NCBI GenBank assembly: GCA_035647835.1
Contig: DASRMS010000208.1
Span: 1 to 27,603, forward strand
Direction: 5' to 3'
Source: UBA9865 sp035647835
GTDB lineage: Bacteria > Bacillota > Dethiobacteria > Dethiobacterales > Dethiobacteraceae
DNA: 27,603 bases
Shown: piece by piece, positions 16,274 to 24,430 of the stretch
How the letters are laid out: every line of letters starts with the position of its first letter
Numbering within the stretch: the stretch's first letter is position 1
The notes under the pieces: model-generated
The model's database searches: none
Seen by the model: the letters and a program-made list of their open reading frames with translations, nothing else
What the model was told of the DNA's origin: nothing
Position numbers and translations under genes: made by a program

Positions 16274-16304
16274 AAAACTGCCTGTCGCTTGGACAGGCAG
16301 TTTT
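16274..16304. terminator. Bidirectional terminator between thiI and aspC
   Basis: AAAACTGCCTGTC (16274-16286) and its perfect complement (16292-16304) flank a 5-nt loop. T tracts occur on both strands, serving the two convergent operons. Confidence 0.92.
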
Positions 16305-16313
16305 AGTTTTAGT

Positions 16314-17504
16314 TTATACCAGCTGAGCAATAAATTGTGCCAGACGAGCCAGGCCTTTTTCGATTTGCGGCAGGCTGAGGGCGTAGGAGAGGCGCAGATA
16401 GTTAGGTGCCCCAAAGGCCGTGCCGGGTACCAAAGCTACTTTAGCATGTTCCAGCAGGAGAGCGGCAAAATCAACACTGGAGCCAAGGAGCTGACCGTGG
16501 TAAGTGCGGCCGAGCAAGTGACTGATATCGATAAAGACATAGAAAGCACCTTGTGGTTCTATACAGATGAGTCCAGGCAGCTTTTGCACCGCCTGCACCA
16601 TATAATCACGGCGCTGGGCAAAAGCGATGACCATTTCTTCCACGCATGCTTGCGGCCCACGTAAAGCGGCGATGGTTGCCTTTTGGGCAATGGCATTGGC
16701 GTTACTGGTAACATGGCTTTGCACGCTATTCATGAGGGTGGCAATGGCTGCTGTGGAGGCAGTATAACCAATCCGCCAGCCAGTCATGGCATAGGCTTTG
16801 GAAACACCATTGACCACAATAGTACGCTCTTTAATTTCCGGTGCTAAAGCGGCAATGCTGAGATGCTCCTCTTGTCCGTAGATCAGTTTTTCATAGATTT
16901 CATCTGAAATCAGATAAAGATTGTGCTGCAGTGCAAATTCAGCAAGCTCTGTTAATTCCGCGCGGCTATAAATTTGACCGGTCGGATTGTTGGGACTGTT
17001 GAGAATGACAGCTTTAGTCTTGCTGGTGTGTGCTTGCGCAAGGGCAGTCACAGTAAGTTTAAAGTGTTGAGCTGCTGTTGTTGGTACAATGACCGGCACA
17101 CCATCATTAATTTTAACCATTTCCGGATAGCTGACCCAAAAAGGGGCAGGAATAATCACCTCATCACCTGGGTTCAAGAGGACGGCCAAAGTATTAGAGA
17201 GTGAATGCTTGGCACCGTTACTGACGATGATCTCCTGTGGTTGGTATTGCAGCTTGTTATCAGTATGTAGTTTTTCACAGATAGCCTCACGCAAATCCAG
17301 GGCGCCGGCTACTGGGGTGTAGCGGGTAAAACCCGCTCGTATGGCTTGCATGGCCGCTTCTTTAATATGCTGTGGGGTTTCAAAGTCAGGCTCCCCTGCC
17401 CCAAACCCGACCACATCTACACCATCCTTGACCATTTGTTTTGCTTTGGCATCGATGACTAAGGTGGGTGAAGGGGTGATGGATTGTGCTTTTTTTGATA
17501 ACAT
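16314..17504 (-). CDS. aspC: Pyridoxal-phosphate aminotransferase, aspartate aminotransferase type (class I)
   Basis: 396 residues from ATG at 17504. MLSKKAQSITPSPTL and FGAGEPDFETP are typical of the Firmicute/thermophile aspartate aminotransferase subgroup. NSPNNPTG holds the PLP-contacting asparagine, SDEIYE the aspartate and tyrosine, and NGVSKAYAMTGWRIGY the PLP lysine (K236). NYLRLSYA near the end holds the substrate-carboxylate arginine. Expected reaction: aspartate + 2-oxoglutarate to oxaloacetate + glutamate; relatives can also use aromatic substrates or prephenate. An in-frame GTG at 17516 is possible, but AAGGAG would touch it; with ATG at 17504 the gap is 13 bases, a little long. 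It follows serC by fewer than 50 bp on the same strand, so both transaminases form one operon. Confidence 0.9.
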   Translation of the reverse strand: MLSKKAQSITPSPTLVIDAKAKQMVKDGVDVVGFGAGEPDFETPQHIKEAAMQAIRAGFTRYTPVAGALDLREAICEKLHTDNKLQYQPQEIIVSNGAKHSLSNTLAVLLNPGDEVIIPAPFWVSYPEMVKINDGVPVIVPTTAAQHFKLTVTALAQAHTSKTKAVILNSPNNPTGQIYSRAELTELAEFALQHNLYLISDEIYEKLIYGQEEHLSIAALAPEIKERTIVVNGVSKAYAMTGWRIGYTASTAAIATLMNSVQSHVTSNANAIAQKATIAALRGPQACVEEMVIAFAQRRDYMVQAVQKLPGLICIEPQGAFYVFIDISHLLGRTYHGQLLGSSVDFAALLLEHAKVALVPGTAFGAPNYLRLSYALSLPQIEKGLARLAQFIAQLV

Positions 17505-17551
17505 GCGCCGGATCACTCTCCTTTTGTGTACTCTTATCCTATGCTAAACTG

Positions 17552-18634
17552 CTAGCGATTGCGCTTTTTAAAGTCATGCATGAAACTTGCCAAGGTTTCA
17601 CAGCCTTGCGGGCTCATGGCATTATAAATGGAGGCACGGATGCCGCCGACTGAGCGGTGACCCTTTAAGCCAGCCAGGCCAATTTCCGCCGCGGCAGCGA
17701 CAAAAGCTTTTTCTAGCTCTTCATTAGGTAGGCGGAAAGTAACATTCATCAAACTGCGGCTTTCCACCTGCGCATGGCCACGATAAAAATCATCTTCATC
17801 GAGAGCTTCATAAAGCAAGGCCGCTTTTTCTTTGTTTTGCTGACCTAAAACGGTAAGTCCACCTTGTGCCTGTACCCACTTCAGTACTAGCTGCAGCAGG
17901 TAGATGCTAAAAGTTGGTGGTGTATTATACATGGAGTTTTTGCTGGCAAAGGTATCATAGTTAAACATGGTGGGTAAAGCTGCGTTGATGTCTGATAACA
18001 TATCTTGCCTGATTAGCACTACAGTTACACCAGCTGGTCCTAAATTCTTTTGTGCTCCGGCATAGATCAGGGCAAATTTTTGATACTCCCACGGACGGCT
18101 TAAAATATCACTGGACATGTCGGCGACCAAGGGGGCATCTGTTTGGGGAATATAGTGCCATTCTGTACCGTAAATAGTATTGTTGGTGGTAAGATGTACA
18201 TAAGCAGCCTCGCGCTGCAAGGTTAGTTCCTCTTGTGTGGGAATGCGGTTATGCTTATCATCAGCTGTGGTAGCAGCAATCTGGGCAGAGCCGATTTTTT
18301 TTGCTTCTTTAAATGCTTTATCGGCAAAACTACCTGTGATCAGATAATCAGCACTTTTACCTTGCGTTAAAAAGTTCAGCGGGAGCATAGCGAACTGCTG
18401 ACTGGCGCCGCCTTGACAAAATAAAACACGATAGTCATCGCCGAGGCCAGTTAATTCTTTAAAGAGAGCCTCTGTGCCGAGCACAATTTCGTCGAATTCT
18501 TTGGCACGGTGGGACATTTCTAAGATTGACATACCGGTACCTTTGTAATTCAGTAGTTCGGCTTGCGCTTGTTGTAACACTGTTAGGGGTAAAGTAGCTG
18601 GACCTGGGTTGAAATTATAAACGCGATTTTCCAT
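17552..18634 (-). CDS. serC: Phosphoserine aminotransferase
   Basis: 360 residues, the usual family length, starting MENRVYNFNPGPATLP. The PLP lysine is K196 in YAGAQKNLGPAGVTV, and the phosphate-binding region GGASQQFAMLPLNF is intact. The enzyme converts 3-phosphohydroxypyruvate and glutamate to phosphoserine in serine synthesis, and can also serve pyridoxine synthesis. The start is ATG at 18634 with GGGAGG about 8 bases upstream; a GTG at 18649 in the same frame overlaps that ribosome site and is rejected. It is the first gene of an operon with aspC, from the promoter at 18666-18695. The usual partner serA (phosphoglycerate dehydrogenase) is not in the window. Confidence 0.96.
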   Translation of the reverse strand: MENRVYNFNPGPATLPLTVLQQAQAELLNYKGTGMSILEMSHRAKEFDEIVLGTEALFKELTGLGDDYRVLFCQGGASQQFAMLPLNFLTQGKSADYLITGSFADKAFKEAKKIGSAQIAATTADDKHNRIPTQEELTLQREAAYVHLTTNNTIYGTEWHYIPQTDAPLVADMSSDILSRPWEYQKFALIYAGAQKNLGPAGVTVVLIRQDMLSDINAALPTMFNYDTFASKNSMYNTPPTFSIYLLQLVLKWVQAQGGLTVLGQQNKEKAALLYEALDEDDFYRGHAQVESRSLMNVTFRLPNEELEKAFVAAAAEIGLAGLKGHRSVGGIRASIYNAMSPQGCETLASFMHDFKKRNR

Positions 18635-18665
18635 TGAGTTGCCTCCCACATAGGAATTTCCTTTA

Positions 18666-18695
18666 ATTATAAGCTAAGAGCAGCAGAAAGCTCAA
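18666..18695 (-). promoter_or_regulatory. Sigma-A promoter for serC-aspC
   Basis: On the minus strand TTGAGC (18695-18690) and a perfect TATAAT (18671-18666) are separated by 18 bases, about 30 bp before the serC ATG. Confidence 0.65.
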
Positions 18696-18831
18696 GATAA
18701 TTCGGCTGAAAAAGTAAAAATTGTGAAAAAAAGTGCAAGAGGTCTGTCAAAAGAGGTAAAAAGCAGAAAAGGATTTCCCGTGGGCAGGTGGAAATACTAT
18801 GCAGACTACTATCTTCAAGGGGGTATCTATT

Positions 18832-19446
18832 TTGCTCATTCGTAGTAGAGAAACCGGCTCACTAGGTGCGAACTGTTATCTTGTGGCCTGTGAACAAACG
18901 CGCTTAGGCCTGCTGATTGATCCCGGTGCCGATGCCGCGCAAATCATTGAGATGGTGCAAGAGGCAGGGATAACGATAAAATATATTGTCAATACGCATG
19001 GACATGTGGATCATGTGGGTGCCAATGCAGCAGTACGGGAAGCCTTTGCGGCGCCGATTGTGATTCATACCGCCGACAGCCAGTTGTACCGCAGGCCTAA
19101 AGAAAGCCTGACTTTGTTTTTTGGTGATGCTGAGCTTGCCGAGGCGGATCAGTTAGTCCAAGATGGCGATCAACTGCAAGTTGGTCAATTAGCTGTGACG
19201 GTGCTCGCTACGCCAGGTCATACTAAAGGCTCTATTTGCCTGTTGGTAGGAGATGCGCTTTTTAGTGGTGATACACTTTTTGCTGGTTCCATCGGGCGCA
19301 CGGATTTCCCCGGCGGTTCAGCAAGCGAGATCATTACCTCGATTAAAGAGAAATTACTGGTGCTGCCGCCGACAACTAAAGTTTATCCGGGACATGGACC
19401 GCAAACCACAATTGGCACAGAAAAAGCGCATAATCCATTTTTGTAG
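18832..19446 (+). CDS. Metallo-beta-lactamase-fold hydrolase (glyoxalase II-like)
   Basis: 204 residues from the TTG at 18832. Zinc ligands are present in order: THGHVDH (the HxHxDH motif), TPGHTKGS, SGDTLF and PGHGPQT. The arrangement matches glyoxalase II-like thioester hydrolases of the YcbL/GloB-related kind, which are small and lack the GloB C-terminal domain. The substrate is not known. Two starts are possible. ATG at 18799 has GGTGG upstream and adds 11 residues. TTG at 18832 has CAAGGGGG 8 bases upstream and gives the family's usual distance to the GANCYLV motif. I prefer TTG, because TACTAT at 18796-18801 could itself be a -10. The gene lies divergent from serC and convergent with the penicillin-binding protein. 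Confidence 0.88.
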   Translation: MLIRSRETGSLGANCYLVACEQTRLGLLIDPGADAAQIIEMVQEAGITIKYIVNTHGHVDHVGANAAVREAFAAPIVIHTADSQLYRRPKESLTLFFGDAELAEADQLVQDGDQLQVGQLAVTVLATPGHTKGSICLLVGDALFSGDTLFAGSIGRTDFPGGSASEIITSIKEKLLVLPPTTKVYPGHGPQTTIGTEKAHNPFL

Positions 19447-19450
19447 GGCG

Positions 19451-19495
19451 ATTGCCAAACACTCAGGATGTGGGGGCGAACTGAGATGACCCGCA
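19451..19495 (+). repeat. 45-bp intergenic direct repeat, copy A
   Basis: It begins ATTGCCAAACAC and ends GGCGAACTGAGATGACCCGC. It aligns without gaps to 19604-19648 at 37 of 45 positions. It lies directly after the stop of the metallo-hydrolase gene. Confidence 0.75.
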
Positions 19496-19551
19496 TATTT
19501 TTATTTTTTATGCACCGATGTAAGGTTTGCATAAATAGCTTTAATAGGAAC

Positions 19552-19575
19552 GGGCGCACACAGTGACGCCCCTAC
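19552..19575 (+). repeat. GC-rich palindromic repeat, copy 2
   Basis: GGGCGCACACAGTG followed by ACGCCCCTAC matches 13812-13835 at 20 of 24 positions. The outer arms GGGCG/CGCCC can pair. It sits between the two copies of the 45-bp repeat. Confidence 0.6.
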
Positions 19576-19603
19576 GCGGGAATGTGTCGGTTGTCGGGTG
19601 ATT

Positions 19604-19648
19604 ATTGCCAAACACCTAGGTTTTCGGGGCGAACTGAGTTTGCCCGCA
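19604..19648 (+). repeat. 45-bp intergenic direct repeat, copy B
   Basis: Second copy, 153 bp from copy A. In this copy GGGCGAAC-TGA-GTTTGCCC forms an 8-bp hairpin with one G-T pair; in copy A the right arm of that hairpin is degraded. This suggests a mobile palindromic element at two stages of decay. Confidence 0.75.
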
Positions 19649-19657
19649 CAGATGAAA

Positions 19658-19686
19658 AAAATAGCTGGCCGCAGGCCAGCTATTTT
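19658..19686 (-). terminator. Rho-independent terminator of the penicillin-binding protein gene
   Basis: AAAATAGCTGGCC (19658-19670) pairs perfectly with GGCCAGCTATTTT (19674-19686) over a 3-nt loop. It lies 8 bp past the stop on the minus strand and is followed there by a long T tract. It could also stop transcripts from the left. Confidence 0.9.
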
Positions 19687-19693
19687 AAGTTTT

Positions 19694-21895
19694 TTAGGGC
19701 CGCAGTTCCTGGAACAGCTCTTCCCAGAAGCTGCCGCCTCCGCCATTACCATTGTTGCCTTCTTCAGCCTCGTTTTCTCCATTTGGCGGCTGCTGGCCTT
19801 CTGGTTCGTCATCATCATCATCACCATCACGTCCCGGACGGTTAAACCACCAGCCATCACCCCAATTCCAGTCTGGTTCCTGGGGACAGTATTGACATTC
19901 GGGCCAACTGTCTTTTTTCGTCGGTTCAGTGCCGGCAATAAAGAGCTCCCGTATTGGTTCCAGTGAGCAGCGGGTGTTGTGCAAGAGACCTGTTTCTGGG
20001 CAGATGAGCACTTCGACTAAGCCTGCAGGGCGCTCGAAATCTTTAGCCGGGGTATCCTGCAAGGCTTGCCGCATAAAATTGGCCCAAATTTGACCGGCAC
20101 GGACTGAGCCGGTTTGTCCCCAGCCCAGGGAGAGGTTATCGTCATTGCCTACCCAAACAGCTGTGACTAAATCTGGCGCATAGCCCGCCATATAGGAGTC
20201 ACGGTGTCCCTGTGAAGTACCGGTTTTCGCGGCTACCGGATGATTTACCAGCGGACCAAGTGAGGAAGCAGTGCCGCCAGGTTTCATGACACTTGTCATC
20301 ATCTCAGTCAGCAGATAAGCAATACGCGGTTCAAGAACCGCTGTGCGTTGCGGCGCCCCTGCTTGATAGAGGACGCGACCATCGGTATCGGTAATTTTAG
20401 TAATGAAGCGTGGTTCTACTTTCATCCCTTGGTTAGCAAAAGTGGCGTAGCCAACGGCCATCTCTAATGGTGTCACTTCTGAGGAGCCCAGGGGCAGTGA
20501 AAGCACGGGATCCAGTTTGCTGGTAATGCCCACACGGTGGGCTAAATCCACTGTCTTAGCGGGACTGATTTCCTCATTGATTTTGACAGCGACAATATTA
20601 CTGGAGCGGGCAATAGCTTCGCGCAGCCGTAAACTGCCATAATAACGTTCGCCGTATTCTGTAGGTTGATAAGGTTCAGCATTGCCGGGGATTTTGTAGC
20701 TTACCGGTCCACTTTCACGGATTGTGGCTGCCGTATAACCGCCTTGCTCTAAGGCGGCAGCGTAGGTAAAAGGTTTAAAGGAAGAGCCAGGTGAACGCTT
20801 GTTGACAGCGCGGTTAAATTGACTTTTTTGGAAGTTGCGCCCGCCGACGAGGGCCCGGATGGAACCATCTGCGGGGTCTAGGGCCACCAAAGCTGCCTGC
20901 AGCGGTACATCTTCACCTTGGTCATTCTTGACTGTCTCCGGCAAAAAGCCTGGATTCGCAAAGACCTCTTCTGCGATTTGCTGCAGCTGATTATCCAAGG
21001 TGGTATAAATATGCAGACCGCCGCGATAAATGATTTGCGGGTCAGTGGTATAGTCTGTAATCTTGGCCATAATCTCATTATTTATGAGGTAGTCTATATA
21101 ATAGGCACCAAATTGTTTATCGGCTTTGAGCTGGTCACGGCCTTCAAAGACTAATTCTTGTGCTAAAGCCTCTTTCTTTTCCTGCTCTTCAATAAAACCT
21201 TCATCTACCATGCGGGTGAGGATGGTATTCTGTCGTTTAAACGCCGCTGCCCGCGTCTCTTCACTATTATAGGGTGAGTAATAAGCAGGTCCGCGGGTAA
21301 TGCCGGCCATCAAAGCTGCTTCCGCCAGCGTTAAATCCTGGACCGATTTATTATAATAGGTACGTGCTGCTGCTTCTACCCCATAGGCACTATGACCGAA
21401 GTAAATTGTATTTAAATACTTTTCCAAGATTTCATCTTTGGAAAATTTTCGCTCCAACTGAATTGTTAACAACATTTCCTGTAGTTTACGCGTCATTGTT
21501 TGTTCATGCGTGAGGAATAAATTTTTAGCCAATTGCTGGGTAATGGTGCTGCCGCCTTCCACAATGCGTCCGGCACGTAAATTACGCAGCATGGCGCGCG
21601 CCAGACCGACAAGATCCAGACCAAAGTGATCATAAAAACGATGATCTTCAATGGCAATGAAGGCTTCAGGTAGATATTTCGGCATTTTATCCAGCGGTAC
21701 TTCGAAGCGGTTCTGCTCAAAACGTGTTGCCAGGACATTACCTTCATAATCGTAGAAGGTGCTGGTTAGTGGTGTTTGTACATCAGGGATTTCGCCCATG
21801 CCGGTAACTGTGGCCGCCAAAAAACCCATGGCCCCCACGCTAAGTAAGAACACAACTACTGCTGTGATTAGCACAAAACGGGTAACACGGCGCAT
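19694..21895 (-). CDS. Class A penicillin-binding protein (PBP1A-type, glycosyltransferase-transpeptidase)
   Basis: 733 residues. One N-terminal membrane segment (about 7-30) anchors it, with the rest outside the cell. The GT51 glycosyltransferase domain has the catalytic E83 in EDHRFYDHFG, then GGSTITQQLAKNLFL and RKLQEMLLTIQLERKFSKDE. The transpeptidase domain has SSFK (S371 nucleophile, K374), SSN (431-433) and KTGT (557-560). It polymerises and crosslinks peptidoglycan. After the core comes a low-complexity tail (about 671-733): Trp-rich PDWNWGDGWWFNRP, an Asp run, a Glu/Asn/Gly-rich stretch and a hydrophobic end SFWEELFQELRP. Four cysteines (632, 643, 667, 670) precede the tail. The start is ATG at 21895 with AGGTGA upstream. 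It is divergent from the polyamine operon, as pbpG lies next to speE in Bacillus. Confidence 0.95.
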   Translation of the reverse strand: MRRVTRFVLITAVVVFLLSVGAMGFLAATVTGMGEIPDVQTPLTSTFYDYEGNVLATRFEQNRFEVPLDKMPKYLPEAFIAIEDHRFYDHFGLDLVGLARAMLRNLRAGRIVEGGSTITQQLAKNLFLTHEQTMTRKLQEMLLTIQLERKFSKDEILEKYLNTIYFGHSAYGVEAAARTYYNKSVQDLTLAEAALMAGITRGPAYYSPYNSEETRAAAFKRQNTILTRMVDEGFIEEQEKKEALAQELVFEGRDQLKADKQFGAYYIDYLINNEIMAKITDYTTDPQIIYRGGLHIYTTLDNQLQQIAEEVFANPGFLPETVKNDQGEDVPLQAALVALDPADGSIRALVGGRNFQKSQFNRAVNKRSPGSSFKPFTYAAALEQGGYTAATIRESGPVSYKIPGNAEPYQPTEYGERYYGSLRLREAIARSSNIVAVKINEEISPAKTVDLAHRVGITSKLDPVLSLPLGSSEVTPLEMAVGYATFANQGMKVEPRFITKITDTDGRVLYQAGAPQRTAVLEPRIAYLLTEMMTSVMKPGGTASSLGPLVNHPVAAKTGTSQGHRDSYMAGYAPDLVTAVWVGNDDNLSLGWGQTGSVRAGQIWANFMRQALQDTPAKDFERPAGLVEVLICPETGLLHNTRCSLEPIRELFIAGTEPTKKDSWPECQYCPQEPDWNWGDGWWFNRPGRDGDDDDDEPEGQQPPNGENEAEEGNNGNGGGGSFWEELFQELRP

Positions 21896-21935
21896 ACCGT
21901 CACCTACTTTGTCGAAAGATTTTTAAACTTAAATA

Positions 21936-21944
21936 ATTATATCA
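21936..21944 (-). promoter_or_regulatory. Extended -10 promoter element for the penicillin-binding protein
   Basis: On the minus strand TGATATAAT (TG one base upstream of a perfect TATAAT) lies about 40 bp before the start codon. No good -35 is seen at 16-18 bases. Confidence 0.5.
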
Positions 21945-21972
21945 CGAATCGCTGGCAAGTGCTGAGTAATTA

Positions 21973-22001
21973 TTTGCATCCCCGGTAAGATGTGGTATAA
22001 T
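21973..22001 (+). promoter_or_regulatory. Sigma-A promoter of the polyamine operon
   Basis: TTTGCA (21973-21978; TTGCAT one base on) and a perfect TATAAT (21996-22001) are 17 bases apart, with an upstream TG (extended -10). The leader to the first gene is about 80 nt and carries no terminator-like hairpin. Confidence 0.65.
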
Positions 22002-22088
22002 GCTTTCGGTATGCCTAAAAAAGCACATTGACCGGCTCAATTGGGCAACACTAGAAGCGTATACCTTTGATAAAAGGAGGCTATTTAT

Positions 22089-22547
22089 ATGTTACCCACA
22101 CCAAAGAAGTTTAAAATCGTGGCTGCTGCTGCTGAGGGCAACCATAAACTGACAGCATTTGATAATGCCTTACTAGAAGCTGGTATTGGCAACGTTAACC
22201 TGGTACGAATTTCTAGTATTTTACCACCGTCCGCCCAACAAGATCAGGATTTATTTTTACCTCCTGGTTCGCTCGTACCGACTGCTTATGGTGCGATGAC
22301 CTGTGATCAACCAGGCCTTAAAATTGCTGCGGCAGTGGGCGTTGGCTTTTCCTCAGATACTTTTGGCGTCATCATGGAGTATTCCGGCACGTGCAGCAAG
22401 GAAGAAGCAGAAGCTAAAATTGCCTCGATGCTGGCAGATGCTTTTGCCCGTCGCGGGATGCCCTTGGTAAAAACAGATATCCGTGGTGTGGAGCATACTG
22501 TGGAGTCCATTGGGTGTGCTTTAGCTGCAGTTACACTTTGGTATTAA
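22089..22547 (+). CDS. pdaD: Pyruvoyl-dependent arginine decarboxylase
   Basis: 152 residues. The proenzyme of this family cuts itself between two serines, and the second becomes the pyruvoyl cofactor. The site is S42-S43 in VRISSILPP. GYG-type glycine turns, VGVGFSSDTFGVIMEYSG and the C-terminal VEHTVESIGCALAAVTLWY fit the family. It decarboxylates arginine to agmatine, the first step of the agmatine route to putrescine. The two genes after it encode the spermidine synthase and the agmatinase, which confirms the role. This PLP-free enzyme type is best known from archaea and chlamydiae and also occurs in some Firmicutes. The start is ATG at 22089 with AAAAGGAGG 8 bases upstream. Confidence 0.94.
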   Translation: MLPTPKKFKIVAAAAEGNHKLTAFDNALLEAGIGNVNLVRISSILPPSAQQDQDLFLPPGSLVPTAYGAMTCDQPGLKIAAAVGVGFSSDTFGVIMEYSGTCSKEEAEAKIASMLADAFARRGMPLVKTDIRGVEHTVESIGCALAAVTLWY

Positions 22548-22574
22548 AACTTAGGACAGGAAGGGAATTGTGCC

Positions 22575-23402
22575 ATGGAATTATGGTATACCGAAAAACA
22601 AACCCCCCATTTAGGTATTACTTGTCTGCTTCAGGAAACACTTTGTCATTTTAAAACACCATATCAAGATCTGGCGGTTATCGACACACTGCAGTTTGGC
22701 AAAATGCTTGTGCTGGACGGCATGGTGATGACCACAGAAAAGGATGAGTTTGTTTACCATGAAATGTTGACTCACATCGCGATGCAGGCTCATCCGCGGC
22801 CACAGCATGTTTTAGTCGTTGGTGGTGGAGATGGCGGCGTGATTCGTGAAGTTATCAAGTATGATACGGTAGAAACAGCTACTTTAGTGGAAATTGATGA
22901 AGCTGTGGTGGAAGCTGCGAAAAAGTATCTGCCGACCATTGCCTCCGGACTCAGTGACCCCAGGGTAAATGTCTTAATTGCTGATGGTATCAATCATATC
23001 AAGCAGGCAGTGGGGCAATATGATGTTATTTTGATCGATTCTACAGAACCGGTTGGTCCAGCAGTGGGGTTATTTACTGCGGAATTTTACCAAGATGTCT
23101 ATCGTGCTTTGAAGAAGGACGGACTGATGGTCGCCCAAACAGAATCACCTTTCTTTAACCGTGACTTAATCGCCGATGTTAATCGGCATCTGCAGCATGT
23201 CTTCCCTCTTACCAAGCTCTATTTAGCCAGCGTGCCCACATATCCCAGCGGCCTGTGGAGTTTTACAGCAGCTTCTAAATGTTATGACCCGCTTGCTTGC
23301 CAAGAGAAGCCTGTGCAAACAAAATATTATAATTATGCTGTGCATCAAGGTGCTTTCGCTTTGCCAAATTTTGTGCGTGAACTGGTGGAGCAAAAGAAAT
23401 GA
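22575..23402 (+). CDS. speE: Spermidine synthase (polyamine aminopropyltransferase)
   Basis: 275 residues with the usual two-domain form: an N-terminal beta domain (MELWYTEKQTPHLGITCLL) and a methyltransferase-like Rossmann domain. GGGDGG (83-88) binds decarboxylated SAM, E107 in LVEID contacts its ribose, and D155 in LIDSTEP is the catalytic aspartate. It moves an aminopropyl group from decarboxylated SAM to putrescine, giving spermidine. Decarboxylated SAM needs SpeD, which is not in this window. The start is ATG at 22575 with AGGAAGGGA upstream. It begins 27 bp after the arginine decarboxylase gene and overlaps speB by 4 bases (ATGA), so the three genes form one operon. Confidence 0.96.
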   Translation: MELWYTEKQTPHLGITCLLQETLCHFKTPYQDLAVIDTLQFGKMLVLDGMVMTTEKDEFVYHEMLTHIAMQAHPRPQHVLVVGGGDGGVIREVIKYDTVETATLVEIDEAVVEAAKKYLPTIASGLSDPRVNVLIADGINHIKQAVGQYDVILIDSTEPVGPAVGLFTAEFYQDVYRALKKDGLMVAQTESPFFNRDLIADVNRHLQHVFPLTKLYLASVPTYPSGLWSFTAASKCYDPLACQEKPVQTKYYNYAVHQGAFALPNFVRELVEQKK

Positions 23403-24262
23403 AGTCCCTGCAGGCATGGTGTGAGCAAGGCGGCCGCTATTTAGCCTCCAGTGATAATTATCAGGACAGCCGCCTGGTATTAGTAGGTGCACCCATGGAT
23501 TTCACGGTATCTTTTCGCCCCGGTTCGCGCGGCGGCCCGCAGGCTATCCGGGCTGCTTCACCAGGACTGGAGGAATACAGCCTGGCTGCCGGCAAAGATT
23601 TACGTGACGCTAGTTTCTATGATGCCGGTGACATTTTACTGCCGATCGGTAATACAAAACGCTCCCTGCAGTTAATTGAAGCGGCCACAGCTGCTATTTT
23701 TGCCGAACAAAAATTTCCGCTGCTCATGGGCGGCGAGCATTTAATCAGTTTAGGCGCCCTGCGAGCGGCAGCCCAGCACCACAAAAATCTGGTCGTGCTG
23801 CATCTAGATGCACATGCGGATTTGCGGACAGATTATTTAGGTGAAGCTGACTCCCATGCTGCGGTGATGTACCACGCCCACCAAGAATTGGGGCTGGAGC
23901 TCTTTCAATTTGGCATACGTTCTGCCACGGCAGAGGAGCTTGCCTATGCCAACCAGCATACCCACTTTTACCCATATAATGTGTTGGAAGCAGTGCGCCA
24001 GGTGCTGCCGCAGCTGACAAATTGTCCTGTCTATCTTTCTTTAGATATAGATGTAGTTGATCCAGCTTATGCCCCAGGGACAGGTACTCCAGAGCCAGGC
24101 GGGATCACAGCAGCAGAATTATTAACCGTGGTCAGCCTGCTCTCAACCTTAAACGTGGTAGGCATGGATTTAGTGGAAGTCTCACCTGCCTATGATCCGG
24201 CAGGAATTACCGCGATGTTGGCGGCTAAAGTAATTCGTGAGATGATCCTGGCCTTTGCCTGA
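23399..24262 (+). CDS. speB: Agmatinase
   Basis: 287 residues, arginase/ureohydrolase fold with both manganese ligand sets: GGEH (111-114), DAHADLR (137-143; D137, H139, D141) and SLDIDVVDPAYAPG (D216, D218). GTPEPGG and VEVSPAYDPAG are typical of agmatinases. It hydrolyses agmatine to putrescine and urea. In order of reaction it sits between the two genes upstream, so the operon takes arginine to putrescine and, with decarboxylated SAM, to spermidine. Its start overlaps the end of speE. No clear terminator follows; a 5-bp AGCCT/AGGCT hairpin right after the stop is too weak to count. Confidence 0.95.
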   Translation: MKSLQAWCEQGGRYLASSDNYQDSRLVLVGAPMDFTVSFRPGSRGGPQAIRAASPGLEEYSLAAGKDLRDASFYDAGDILLPIGNTKRSLQLIEAATAAIFAEQKFPLLMGGEHLISLGALRAAAQHHKNLVVLHLDAHADLRTDYLGEADSHAAVMYHAHQELGLELFQFGIRSATAEELAYANQHTHFYPYNVLEAVRQVLPQLTNCPVYLSLDIDVVDPAYAPGTGTPEPGGITAAELLTVVSLLSTLNVVGMDLVEVSPAYDPAGITAMLAAKVIREMILAFA

Positions 24263-24338
24263 GCCTACCAACAAGGCTAGCTTGTATGTAGTACTCATAA
24301 ATAATTTATGGATAATAACACAACTTAAAAAGAGGATT

Positions 24339-24367
24339 TTGCTGCAAAAAACAGGAGTTCCTATAAT
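24339..24367 (+). promoter_or_regulatory. Sigma-A promoter of pyrG
   Basis: TTGCTG (24339-24344) and a perfect TATAAT (24362-24367) have a 17-base spacer. The leader to pyrG is about 105 nt. The predicted start region (AAAGTAG) lacks the GGGC run on which CTP-sensitive reiterative attenuation of Bacillus pyrG depends, and the leader has no T-tailed hairpin. Confidence 0.55.
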
Positions 24368-24430
24368 AAAGTAGTATTTAATAATATGTTTGAAAAAAAC
24401 ACAACACTACGTCCGTTGCAAACGCCAAGG

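Noticed and set aside
19598..19966. Plus-strand frame with a hydrophobic segment opposite the penicillin-binding protein tail
   Set aside because: It is the antisense image of the acidic tail (GAT/GAC codons read as Ile/Val/Trp) and crosses the PBP terminator and a repeat copy; no ribosome site.
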